Positions 6,344 through 13,472 of a DNA stretch of 15,968 nt are shown here, one piece after another; positions within the stretch are counted from its first letter, which is position 1; each line of letters begins with the position of its first letter. The translations under genes were made by a program, and so were the position numbers. Below the pieces are notes generated by a model that saw only the letters and a program-made list of their open reading frames with translations, did not search any database and was not told where the DNA came from. Origin of the DNA: Ilumatobacteraceae bacterium (lineage in GTDB: Bacteria > Actinomycetota > Acidimicrobiia > Acidimicrobiales > Ilumatobacteraceae); the NCBI GenBank assembly GCA_023263465.1, contig JALQWV010000076.1, forward strand, positions 1 to 15,968, in the 5' to 3' direction.

Positions 6344-7630
6344 ATGCGCCAATTGGTGATCGTGATTTCCCTGATGGTTGCTGGGTTATCTGGAATCACT
6401 CAGCCTGCTCAGGCTGCACCGAGTGCGAGTACATGCAGGGAAAGTGGCGAAGGTTGTGCCATTGGCATGATTGGCCCAGCTGGTGGAGTGGTGTTTTACG
6501 ACGCTGGATCTCAGCAGTGGTGGGGACGCTTTCTTGAAGCGCGCATGGAACCCAAAGCGTTTGGTTCTCATTGGGGACCACGTGAGTCCTTGTATGTAGA
6601 CGGCCAAGACGGCCTTTCTGCATCAATGCTGCGTTTACAGTCAATGCAAATTGGTATGGGAGCGAGAAATACGCAACTTATGTTGTCAAAATTCGGTACT
6701 GCAAGCATTGCTGCCAAGATTCGATCTGGTTGGAGTATTCCATCTGTTGACGAACTTGATGCGTTGTACAACTATTGGAAACTTGGTGGAACTGGTCGTT
6801 TTTATCGCGGAGTGATTTGGACTTCGTCGGAACAGAGTGCAACTTTTGCGTGGTATCAGCAGTTTCAAGATGGAACAAAGTTCACTGATGCAAATGGAAT
6901 CATTCGAGGACTGAGCGGCAATAAAGATCTTGTGATGAGTCCATACCACGAAGGATCATTTGCATCGCAGAAGTTTGGTGTAGTAGCGGTAAGACCATTC
7001 CCAGCCGGTACCGGTAATCCACCACCGCCTTTAGTGGTGACTTCTGTTCGGCAAAATGCTCAATGTTCAGCAGGGGTGAGTTGTGCAGTTGGCGATGTTG
7101 GTCCAGGTGGTGGCGTGGTGTTTTACGATGCCGGTTCTAAGCAGTCCTGGGGACGATATTTGGAAGCTGCTCCCGCGAGTTGCGAAATTGCAGGAGTGCC
7201 CTTTAAGCCAGCAGGTGTGGTGCAGGGTATCCATGCACTGCAAATTGAGCGCGTGCGAGCTAAAGCGATAGGTGCAGGAAAATCAAATACAGACCTCATC
7301 ATTCAACGATATGGAGCGAAGAGAAATCATGCAGCAGCGTTAGTACGCTCGCAAGCCTGCAATGGCTTTGCGGATTGGTTTTTGCCATCAGCAAATGAAT
7401 TGAACATTGCATGGCGAGTACTCGCACAAAATCGAGTCAATCGCGAACCAACTCCTGTTGGCGGATTTGACATTGGGTACTACTGGACGTCGTCTGACTA
7501 CAACGGCACAGAAGCGTGGACGCAGTACTTCACAGATGGGCAGCAATTTGACCGAGTGCAAACGTTGTCGGCAAATAAACAACCCCCAAATCGCACATTT
7601 AAGGTGCGTGGCGTTCGCGCATTTGGCTAA
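6344..7630 (+). CDS. Secreted protein with two tandem DUF1566-like (C-type-lectin-fold) domains
   Basis: A 428-residue secreted protein. A signal peptide (hydrophobic core LVIVISLMVAGLSG, likely cleavage after AQA at residue 24) precedes two homologous halves at about 31-219 and 241-428, joined by a Gly/Pro linker (GTGNPPPP). Each half opens with a C-x(5 or 6)-C pair followed by GP[AG]GGVVFYDAGS, then an IPS or LPS segment before DEL or NEL, then WTSS (159 and 381) and a terminal VR or RAFG strand. The second half, with ACNGFADWFLPSANEL, is the more canonical. These features match the DUF1566/Lcl-type domain, thought to adopt a C-type lectin-like fold. No catalytic residues are apparent, and a binding or surface-recognition role is inference. 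The start lies 2 nt after the histidine kinase stop, so it belongs to the two-component operon; no Shine-Dalgarno is evident. Confidence 0.85.
   Translation: MRQLVIVISLMVAGLSGITQPAQAAPSASTCRESGEGCAIGMIGPAGGVVFYDAGSQQWWGRFLEARMEPKAFGSHWGPRESLYVDGQDGLSASMLRLQSMQIGMGARNTQLMLSKFGTASIAAKIRSGWSIPSVDELDALYNYWKLGGTGRFYRGVIWTSSEQSATFAWYQQFQDGTKFTDANGIIRGLSGNKDLVMSPYHEGSFASQKFGVVAVRPFPAGTGNPPPPLVVTSVRQNAQCSAGVSCAVGDVGPGGGVVFYDAGSKQSWGRYLEAAPASCEIAGVPFKPAGVVQGIHALQIERVRAKAIGAGKSNTDLIIQRYGAKRNHAAALVRSQACNGFADWFLPSANELNIAWRVLAQNRVNREPTPVGGFDIGYYWTSSDYNGTEAWTQYFTDGQQFDRVQTLSANKQPPNRTFKVRGVRAFG
6481..6540 (+). repeat. Direct repeat copy 1 within the double-domain gene
   Basis: This 60-base stretch encodes the GGVVFYDAGSQQWWGRFLEA segment of the first domain. 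It matches 7108-7167 at about 49 of 60 positions by my count, including an unbroken run GTGGTGTTTTACGA. It reflects internal gene duplication. Confidence 0.7.
7108..7167 (+). repeat. Direct repeat copy 2 within the double-domain gene
   Basis: Second copy, matching 6481-6540, encoding GGVVFYDAGSKQSWGRYLEA at the start of the second domain. Elsewhere the two halves have diverged much more, so this block is either under strong constraint or has been kept similar by gene conversion. Confidence 0.7.
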
Positions 7631-7639
7631 GTTGAGAAT

Positions 7640-8017
7640 GTGAACATTCCTGAAGGATTGCGCTACACCCGACAACACGAATGGGTGCTTATTGATGGCG
7701 AGTCTGCACGAATTGGTATTACCGATCTTGCACAGGATGCTTTAGGCGCGATTGTTCACGTGCAGTTACCGGTGCTCGGTCAGGCAGTGCGTTCTGGTGA
7801 AAGTGCAGTTGAGGTTGAAAGCAGCAAGAGCGTTAGCGACATTTACTCGCCAGTGAGTGGAAGCGTGGTGTTAGTGAATGAATCGCTTGCTACTCAACCA
7901 GGACTAGTGAATTCAGATCCGTATGGGTCTGGCTGGTTATATGAAGTGCAAATGTCGTACGACGAAACGCTTGAGGGGTTGCTCACTGCCAGCGAATATC
8001 GCGCCATCGTTAATTAA
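7640..8017 (+). CDS. gcvH: Glycine cleavage system H protein (lipoyl carrier)
   Basis: GcvH carries the aminomethyl group between the P and T proteins of the glycine cleavage complex on a lipoylated lysine. The 125-residue protein has normal length and the family hallmarks: the N-terminal RYTRQHEWV, IGITDLAQDALG, and the lipoylation site VEVESSKSVSDIYSPVSG with K63 (codon at 7826), then the C-terminal GSGWLYEVQM. The start is a GTG at 7640, 9 bp after the stop of the double-domain secreted protein; only a weak purine stretch (GAGA) precedes it. No gcvP or gcvT is in the window. It may be transcribed with the two-component operon by readthrough, or from a promoter inside the preceding gene. 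Its stop overlaps the convergent gene's stop in TTAA (8014-8017). Confidence 0.96.
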   Translation: MNIPEGLRYTRQHEWVLIDGESARIGITDLAQDALGAIVHVQLPVLGQAVRSGESAVEVESSKSVSDIYSPVSGSVVLVNESLATQPGLVNSDPYGSGWLYEVQMSYDETLEGLLTASEYRAIVN

Positions 8018-8487
8018 TCGGTGTAGAACTTCCAGGTGTATATACGAGCTTTGTTCTCGCTTTGGCCTATGGGCCAGTATTTGACTTTTCCGGTGTGTTC
8101 ACCTTGTTTTAGTTCTTCAATTGGTGCACCATCCTGTGGCAAATAGCTAATGGTGAAGTTGCCCGGATCATAAATAGCAGTTGGTGGCAAATCAATTTGC
8201 GCACCTGGTGCAGGTGCTGTGCCGCTTGTAATCAACTCATCAAGGCGAGTGGTGGGAAGCTCAATTCCATCAATAAACATGGTCGCTTCATAGCCGTCGA
8301 CAAAGTCAACAATGATTTGCGATTGTCGAAGGACACGTTCTCCTTCTCCTGGAGAAATGTTTTCGATTGCATCAGGCAAATTTGTTGAATCACGTCCGGT
8401 TAATCCAGTATTCAAGCCCATCACAACAAGTACGAGTCCCGCCGAAATTCCCATACTGGCTAACAAGAGTTTGGGATCGAGCTTCAT
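8014..8487 (-). CDS. Membrane-anchored protein of unknown function, possible Ig-like outer domain
   Basis: A 157-residue protein. A short basic N-terminus (MKLDPK) precedes a single hydrophobic segment at about residues 7-28 (LLLASMGISAGLVLVVMG) with no obvious signal-peptidase site, so it probably stays anchored with its C-terminal domain outside. That domain is rich in beta-strand patterns and prolines (ISPGEGERVLRQSQIIVDF, then IYDPGNFTISYLP, then KVKYWPI and ARIYTWKFYTD). This recalls bacterial Ig-like or CopC-like folds, but that is only a pattern impression. No cysteines and no catalytic motif. AGAGGT 1 nt before the ATG is a poorly spaced ribosome site. It is divergent from the PASTA gene with only 27 bp between starts, and convergent with gcvH. 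I do not recognise the family. Confidence 0.75.
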   Translation of the reverse strand: MKLDPKLLLASMGISAGLVLVVMGLNTGLTGRDSTNLPDAIENISPGEGERVLRQSQIIVDFVDGYEATMFIDGIELPTTRLDELITSGTAPAPGAQIDLPPTAIYDPGNFTISYLPQDGAPIEELKQGEHTGKVKYWPIGQSENKARIYTWKFYTD

Positions 8488-8501
8488 GACCTCTATTCTC
8501 G

Positions 8502-8513
8502 CCTATTTATAGG
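8502..8513. promoter_or_regulatory. A/T-rich inverted repeat in a 27-bp divergent intergenic region
   Basis: CCTATTTATAGG has perfect 5-bp arms around a TT centre. It provides a -10-like TATTTA ending 5 nt before the plus-strand ATG (8515) and a TATAAA on the minus strand about 18 nt before the minus start (8487). It may hold both core promoters or an operator. I could not find convincing -35 boxes at 16-18 nt. Confidence 0.35.
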
Positions 8514-8514
8514 G

Positions 8515-10533
8515 ATGTCCGTTGTTCAAGCTCGGACTAAAACGACTAGATTTAGTTCACACATGGCAGGTACAGATTCGATGATTGGCGCAGTTCTTGC
8601 GCACCGATACCGCATAGATGCACCGCTTAGCGGAGGATCTGGTAATTCGGATGTCTTTGAGGCAACGGATATTCGATCACGCAAAAAATTGGTATTGCGG
8701 CTCTCTCCAGCGGAGGCGCTAGTTGACCTGGAGTCTGGGGTGCTTACTGCTTCAGATGGCGTGGAAGTATTTAAGCGCCAAACACAGATGCTCGCAGGGC
8801 TTTCTCACGCCTCACTTGCTTCAATAGAGGACTGGGGAACAGAAACCGTTGCGGGAACCCTGTACGTATTTACGGTTTTGGAGAGTTATAGCGGTGGAAC
8901 ATTACGTCAGATCCTCGATCGTGGTCGTCGGCTAACCCCATCGCAGGCCTTGGTAGCTGGCCTAGATGTGTGCCGAGCCTTGCATTTCATCCACGGAAAA
9001 GGCTGGGTGCACGGTGATGTACGTCCGGCAAACATTTTCATAGGTGACGATGGCCGTGTTCGTTTAGCCGGTCTTGGACTTAAGCGCATGGTTAATGCCG
9101 AGAAGATGAGTATTGAGCAAGCAAACTATGCTGCGCCAGAAATTGCTACAGGCGAACAGCCGAGTGCTCAAAGTGATGTGTATTCACTGGCAACAACTCT
9201 TCTCGAGTCAATTACTGGCTCGTTGCCGTTCAGCGGTGACACTGCGGCTATCACGCTGTCGAATCGTGTTGGAAAACTGCTTCCTGTTTCTGCAGACCTT
9301 GGACCGATTGCCGCTCCACTTGAGCGTGCTGGACGACCAGATTCCACCGAGCGATATACCGCATTAGATTTTGGAAAAGCATTGGCAGGCATTGCAGAAA
9401 AAATGCCGCTACCAACACCAATTGAGCCTCTCGCTGCAAGTTCATTTGCGGAAGTTATTGAACAAAAAGAAGCAGAACACACCGGAGAGATAGCACGGCC
9501 AAAAGTTGATGTAACCCAGGACGTGACGATTCCTATTGCTACTTCGGTTGATCCGTCGGGTCCAATGTTGAGAATTAAGGACGGAACGAAAGAGGAACCA
9601 ATCGTTGTTATTTCGGATGGCGAGGTGCGCCGTCACAAACGCCTCTGGGTAATCGGGGCTGTCATAGCACTGTTGGTTGCAGGTGTTGTTGGCTTCCGCG
9701 TTGTGATTAAGCAGTCGCACACCATTCCACCGCTAGCAGGAATTATTGAAGGCGAAGCGCGCAACTTGATTGCGTCAAATGGTTGGACAATTGTGGTTAC
9801 ATCAGAACGCAGTGATGACATTCCTGCAGGTTCCGTAGTTCGAACAGAACCTGCTGAGGGAGAAAAACTAAAGGAAGGTCAAACACTGACCATCGTGGTT
9901 TCGGAAGGACCAACGTTTGCCACCTTGCCAGATATTTCCGGTGCAGATTCGCAATCAGCATTTGATCAACTGGCCGCACTTGGCCTTGCGGTTACTGCGC
10001 GCGACACCAATAGCGAGGAAGTTCCCGCGGGAATTGCTATTGGCTGGAATGTTCCAGAGCAACCAGGTCTGAACCCAGGTGATCAATTACTGAAGGGGAC
10101 AGCGATTGATTTGTTGGTTTCCGTTGGACCAGAGTTGCGAGAAGTTCCAACTCTTGTTGGACTCAAACTGGAAGATGCGCAAAAACTTGTTGCTGATATG
10201 GGTTTGACACTGATCGAAACACCGGCAGCAAAGAGCAATGGTGCAGACAAGGGATTGATTGGTGCGCAATCGCCAGTACCTGGTGAAAAAGTTGCGCGCG
10301 ATACAGGAATCGCATATTCAATTTCGCTTGGCCCGGACCTTGTGCAACTTCCATACATCGTTGGAAATCGCATCGGTACAGTGCAAAGCCGTCTATTAGA
10401 GGCCGGTTTCGTGGTGGGAAGTGTCACAGGAAATCAGCAGGGCAAGCTCAAACAAGCCTTCATTGCAGGTAAATCAGTTAAGAATCTCTCCATGGTTGCG
10501 CGCGGGGCCACAGTTGATCTTGTGTTTCCGTAG
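8515..10533 (+). CDS. PASTA-domain protein with degenerate Ser/Thr kinase domain (predicted pseudokinase)
   Basis: A 672-residue, single-pass membrane protein with PknB architecture: cytoplasmic kinase-like domain (about 28-295), acidic linker, transmembrane helix (about 377-395, WVIGAVIALLVAGVVGF) and four extracellular PASTA repeats (about 402-466, 467-538, 540-606, 608-672), which in PknB relatives sense peptidoglycan. The kinase core is damaged. The beta-3 VAxK lysine is R62, HRDxKPxN reads HGDVRPAN (D168 and N173 kept, R170 for Lys), and DFG is GLG (186-188), so the magnesium-binding aspartate is missing. APE (207-209) and DVYSL (from 221) remain, so the fold is probably preserved. Phosphotransfer is therefore unlikely; a scaffold or phospho-signal adaptor, like mycobacterial MviN, is more likely. 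The start is uncertain: ATG 8515, 8563 or 8581; PknB relatives begin close to MIGAVLAHRYRI. The MFS gene starts 6 bp after its stop. Confidence 0.9.
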   Translation: MSVVQARTKTTRFSSHMAGTDSMIGAVLAHRYRIDAPLSGGSGNSDVFEATDIRSRKKLVLRLSPAEALVDLESGVLTASDGVEVFKRQTQMLAGLSHASLASIEDWGTETVAGTLYVFTVLESYSGGTLRQILDRGRRLTPSQALVAGLDVCRALHFIHGKGWVHGDVRPANIFIGDDGRVRLAGLGLKRMVNAEKMSIEQANYAAPEIATGEQPSAQSDVYSLATTLLESITGSLPFSGDTAAITLSNRVGKLLPVSADLGPIAAPLERAGRPDSTERYTALDFGKALAGIAEKMPLPTPIEPLAASSFAEVIEQKEAEHTGEIARPKVDVTQDVTIPIATSVDPSGPMLRIKDGTKEEPIVVISDGEVRRHKRLWVIGAVIALLVAGVVGFRVVIKQSHTIPPLAGIIEGEARNLIASNGWTIVVTSERSDDIPAGSVVRTEPAEGEKLKEGQTLTIVVSEGPTFATLPDISGADSQSAFDQLAALGLAVTARDTNSEEVPAGIAIGWNVPEQPGLNPGDQLLKGTAIDLLVSVGPELREVPTLVGLKLEDAQKLVADMGLTLIETPAAKSNGADKGLIGAQSPVPGEKVARDTGIAYSISLGPDLVQLPYIVGNRIGTVQSRLLEAGFVVGSVTGNQQGKLKQAFIAGKSVKNLSMVARGATVDLVFP

Positions 10534-10539
10534 TCGCAC

Positions 10540-12015
10540 ATGACGAAAGAAATCCTCCCACCCTCTGCTCATGATGAAGCAGGCGTCATCGATTCAGGTG
10601 GCGTAGATGAGATCTCGGTCATTCCGTGGTCTTCATTGCTCAAACATCAAATAAAGAAGCGCGTAGGTCTGACGCATCGAAAGGCAACACTGGGTGTATT
10701 GCTTGCCAGTGTGTTCACGGTGAGTTTCACCATCACGTTGTTGGTGGTATCGCTGAAGACAGTTGCCGACGACTTGGGTAGCACGGTCACCATCATGAGT
10801 TGGACGATTACTGGCCCATTGCTGGCTTTTGGTGTGGTTGGTCCAGCATTTGGAAAAGCGGGGGATTTGTGGGGACACAAGCGAGTGTTCGTGTACGGAC
10901 TTGTTGGCGCTGGAGTGTTTTCGCTAGCGAGCGCATGTGCATGGAACGACATTTCACTCATTGGGTTCCGCACGCTTAGCGCTGCATCCGGCTCCGCAAC
11001 CGGGCCAGCAGCAATGGCGTACATCAACCGAATGTTTCGCGCTGACGAGCGCGTACGACCACTTGGCTATTGGAGCTTTGTCACTGCAGGCGCTCCCGTA
11101 CTTGGCGTGGTTGCTGGTGCACCACTCGTTGAAGCCTTTGGGTGGCAAGTGATATTTATGGTGCAGGCTCCGCTGAGTTTGATTGGTGCATTGGTGTCTT
11201 GGCGACTCTTGCCAGAAACAGATCGTCGTGACAATGTGCGATTTGATGTGCAGGGTTCGCTCTCACTTGGAGCAGGAGCGGTTCTCATTTTGCTTACCAT
11301 CAACCGTGGCAACTCATGGGGTTGGCTCAGCCCTCAGACGCTTGGTGCAGGAATTGCTGGAATTTGTGCGTTGTGGTTGTTCTATCGAATTGAAACCGTT
11401 GCTACCGATCCACTGATGCCAGTGAAGTGGTTGAAAACTCGCAACGTTGCATTTCCCGTAGTAACACAGGGGCTCATGAATATCGCATACATGGGCAGTT
11501 TCTTGCTTGTTCCGCAGATGCTGGAAAACGCATTGGATTATTCGCCATCACACATCGGCTGGCTCGTGATTTCGCGTCCATTGACTTTTTCTCTCATTGC
11601 TCCATTTGCTGGATTCTTTGTTGGCAAGTTAGGTGAGAGAAAAACGGGAATGCTCGGCGCATTCATGATTCTGCTTGCGATGGTCGCTTTGATTTCAGTG
11701 CAGTCGCCCAATAGTGATTGGAAAGTGGTGCTGGGGCTTTCTTTGACGGGTTTTGGAATGGGAATTGCTGCACCATCACTGACTGCATTGCTTGCGGCTT
11801 CAGTGAAGGAAAGTGACATGGGTGTTGCCAGTGCGATGCAACAACTGATGTCGCAGATGGGTGCTGTGCTCGGTGGTGCACTCATGATTGCCGTGCACGA
11901 CATTACGGAAGGCTCCGGCAGGGTAGTCAGTTATTCATATGGATTGCTGATTGGGGTAGTTGCCACCATTGCGGCAATCATTACTGCAAGTTTGGTTCGT
12001 TCAACCGAAAACTAA
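10540..12015 (+). CDS. MFS transporter, DHA2 (EmrB/QacA-like) family
   Basis: A 491-residue polytopic membrane protein of the drug:H+ antiporter DHA2 type, predicted to have about 14 transmembrane helices. A 45-residue acidic to basic cytoplasmic N-terminus precedes helix 1 (LGVLLASVFTVSFTITLLVV). MFS motif A appears after helix 2 (GKAGDLWGHKRVFVYG), and an antiporter motif C-like stretch is seen in helix 5 (TAGAPVLGVVAGAPLVEAFG). The second half keeps GKLGERKTGMLGA. Members usually export hydrophobic drugs, dyes or metabolites by proton antiport; the substrate here cannot be read. It begins 6 bp after the PASTA pseudokinase with no Shine-Dalgarno, so the two are probably co-transcribed. Its TAA stop overlaps the SCP2 gene's TAG on the opposite strand (12012-12015), with no hairpin between. 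Confidence 0.93.
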   Translation: MTKEILPPSAHDEAGVIDSGGVDEISVIPWSSLLKHQIKKRVGLTHRKATLGVLLASVFTVSFTITLLVVSLKTVADDLGSTVTIMSWTITGPLLAFGVVGPAFGKAGDLWGHKRVFVYGLVGAGVFSLASACAWNDISLIGFRTLSAASGSATGPAAMAYINRMFRADERVRPLGYWSFVTAGAPVLGVVAGAPLVEAFGWQVIFMVQAPLSLIGALVSWRLLPETDRRDNVRFDVQGSLSLGAGAVLILLTINRGNSWGWLSPQTLGAGIAGICALWLFYRIETVATDPLMPVKWLKTRNVAFPVVTQGLMNIAYMGSFLLVPQMLENALDYSPSHIGWLVISRPLTFSLIAPFAGFFVGKLGERKTGMLGAFMILLAMVALISVQSPNSDWKVVLGLSLTGFGMGIAAPSLTALLAASVKESDMGVASAMQQLMSQMGAVLGGALMIAVHDITEGSGRVVSYSYGLLIGVVATIAAIITASLVRSTEN

Positions 12016-12461
12016 AGCGTTGACGTGATGGCCATGATTTCGGCCGCAACTTTTTCCGCCAGGTCATCCTTTGGCATAGCAATTTGCATCTGCATCATTT
12101 TCGTCATGTCGCCTTCGACCTTTACCTTGCCCGACAAAAATGCCTGCATTCCTGCTTGTGGGTCCTGCTCAAGGAAGATTGAGCGAGCAGTTGCGTAATC
12201 GGTGGTCACGGTGAGGTCTGGCGACTCAAGATGGCCCAAGTCCATGACGAGTTCGCCCGATGATGTGTCAATATGACTGTGAATGACTCCATCGCCAAAT
12301 GGAACATTTTTCACAATTTGATTCATGCGAATAGAGACGGGAATCTTCGGTGCTTGGCCTTCAAATTTCGCGCGAATGAGCCGTGCTTCGGCAATCCATT
12401 CGGGGGAGAGAAAGGGGTTTGGCACGTGAGGCAGGCTAGTTGTTGGCAGCGCGAATTGCAT
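12012..12461 (-). CDS. SCP2 sterol-binding-domain protein
   Basis: A 149-residue protein consisting largely of an SCP2 (sterol carrier protein 2) domain. The N-terminus has FLSPEWIAEARLIRAKFEG. Beta strands with VIHSHIDTSSGELVMDLGH and LTVTTDYATARSIFLE follow, then the typical QAFLSGKVKVEGDMTKMMQM helix-turn. SCP2 domains bind lipids or hydrophobic ligands in a pocket; in actinobacteria such small stand-alone proteins are common and mostly uncharacterised. I start it at ATG 12461, which overlaps the end of pyrF by 26 bp. The same frame stays open far upstream to 12770, but that part is pyrF read out of frame. The overlap suggests translational coupling. It is the last gene of the minus-strand block. 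Confidence 0.85.
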   Translation of the reverse strand: MQFALPTTSLPHVPNPFLSPEWIAEARLIRAKFEGQAPKIPVSIRMNQIVKNVPFGDGVIHSHIDTSSGELVMDLGHLESPDLTVTTDYATARSIFLEQDPQAGMQAFLSGKVKVEGDMTKMMQMQIAMPKDDLAEKVAAEIMAITSTL

Positions 12462-13251
12462 CTCGTGTGTCAATTGCAATAGCGCGACTGGCCTGCGCGA
12501 AATCTTCATCGTTGCTGGCGTACAACACAGCGCGTGATGAGTTGACGATGAGGCCTGTTCCTTCTTCGCTACGACCTGCGCGAACGGCTGAAACGATATC
12601 TCCGCCTTGTGCACCAATTCCTGGAACAAGGAATGGCATGTCGCCAACGATTCTTCGGACTTCTGCAAGCTCTTGTGGGTACGTCGCGCCAATAACCAAT
12701 GCGGTGTCGCCAATATCGCGCCACTTTGACGCGGCAGCGATTGCAACATGTTTGTACAGCGAGGTTCCATTCACCATCTTGGATTGAAACTCGCCACTGC
12801 CGCTATTTGATGTGCGACACAACACGATGGTTCCCTTTCCTGGAGTCTGGAGAAATGGCATCAGTGAGTCAGATCCCAGATACGGGTTAACGGTGACAGC
12901 ATCTGCTTGGTAGCGCTCGAATGCTTCACGCGCGTACAGCGCAGCAGTGTCTCCAATGTCCCCGCGCTTGGCATCCAGAATGAGCACCACGTGCGGGTAT
13001 TGCGTACGAATGTGATCGCACACTGCTTGCAATTGATCCTCTGCGCCAACAGCAGCGAAATACGCGATTTGCGGCTTGAAGGCGCACACGGTGTCTGCCG
13101 TTGCATTAACAATGTCAATGCAAAACTTTTGAATACCTAGAGGATCAATCTTGAGGTGCGCAGGAAGTTTGTTGATATCTGGGTCGAGTCCAACGCACAA
13201 CGCAGAATCAGAAGTTGCCCATGCCGCATTCAATTTTGTATAAAACGACAT
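12436..13251 (-). CDS. pyrF: Orotidine 5'-phosphate decarboxylase (type 2)
   Basis: PyrF converts OMP to UMP, the last step of de novo UMP synthesis. The 271-residue length and sequence fit the longer type 2 group found in actinobacteria. Visible are the substrate-binding VGLDPD (20-25), the FKPQIAYF strand (58-65), the catalytic Asp-Lys-Asp tetrad region LDAKRGDIG (92-100, with D93, K95 and D98), VNPYLGSDSL, and the phosphate-binding VPGIGAQGGD. All are intact. ATG at 13251 is preceded by only a weak ribosome site. It follows the ferredoxin gene after 8 bp and overlaps the SCP2 gene by 26 bp, so it sits inside the leuA operon rather than with other pyr genes. Confidence 0.95.
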   Translation of the reverse strand: MSFYTKLNAAWATSDSALCVGLDPDINKLPAHLKIDPLGIQKFCIDIVNATADTVCAFKPQIAYFAAVGAEDQLQAVCDHIRTQYPHVVLILDAKRGDIGDTAALYAREAFERYQADAVTVNPYLGSDSLMPFLQTPGKGTIVLCRTSNSGSGEFQSKMVNGTSLYKHVAIAAASKWRDIGDTALVIGATYPQELAEVRRIVGDMPFLVPGIGAQGGDIVSAVRAGRSEEGTGLIVNSSRAVLYASNDEDFAQASRAIAIDTRDAIRAANN

Positions 13252-13259
13252 ATTGCGGT

Positions 13260-13451
13260 TCAGTCAACAATCGCAATTGCGCCGGTAGGGCAGAGCTCTT
13301 CTGCCGCAGTCACTTGTGCGCGGAGGTCTTCACTCGGTTTTTCTTGAAGGATGTACAGCATGCCGTCATCACGAATTTCGAACACAGTTGGAGCTTGGTG
13401 AACGCATCCACCTGTTGAAGCGCACATATCGAGATTTACGGTAACGCGCAT
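13260..13451 (-). CDS. Small ferredoxin with three cluster cysteines (likely [3Fe-4S])
   Basis: A 63-residue electron-transfer protein. It has C10 and C16 in DMCASTGGCVHQAP and C54 in EELCPTGAIAIVD; that is C-x5-C, then CP. The second cysteine position of the usual CxxCxxC is not a cysteine, so three ligands remain, as in actinobacterial [3Fe-4S] ferredoxins that feed cytochromes P450. The sequence VFEIRDDGMLYIL between the ligands is typical. No P450 or ferredoxin reductase is in the window. It is squeezed between leuA (21 bp upstream) and pyrF (8 bp downstream) on the same strand. Cluster type is inferred from cysteine count only. Confidence 0.9.
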   Translation of the reverse strand: MRVTVNLDMCASTGGCVHQAPTVFEIRDDGMLYILQEKPSEDLRAQVTAAEELCPTGAIAIVD

Positions 13452-13472
13452 GCCTCAACAGTAGTTGAAGGA

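Noticed and set aside
9168..9482. 104-codon minus-strand frame inside the PASTA gene
   Set aside because: Ser/Ala-rich shadow of the real plus-strand kinase-like domain, with no recognisable family.
12462..12770. Upstream extension of the SCP2 gene to 12770
   Set aside because: It lies entirely inside pyrF in another frame, has no domain-like sequence, and the SCP2 domain begins only after ATG 12461.
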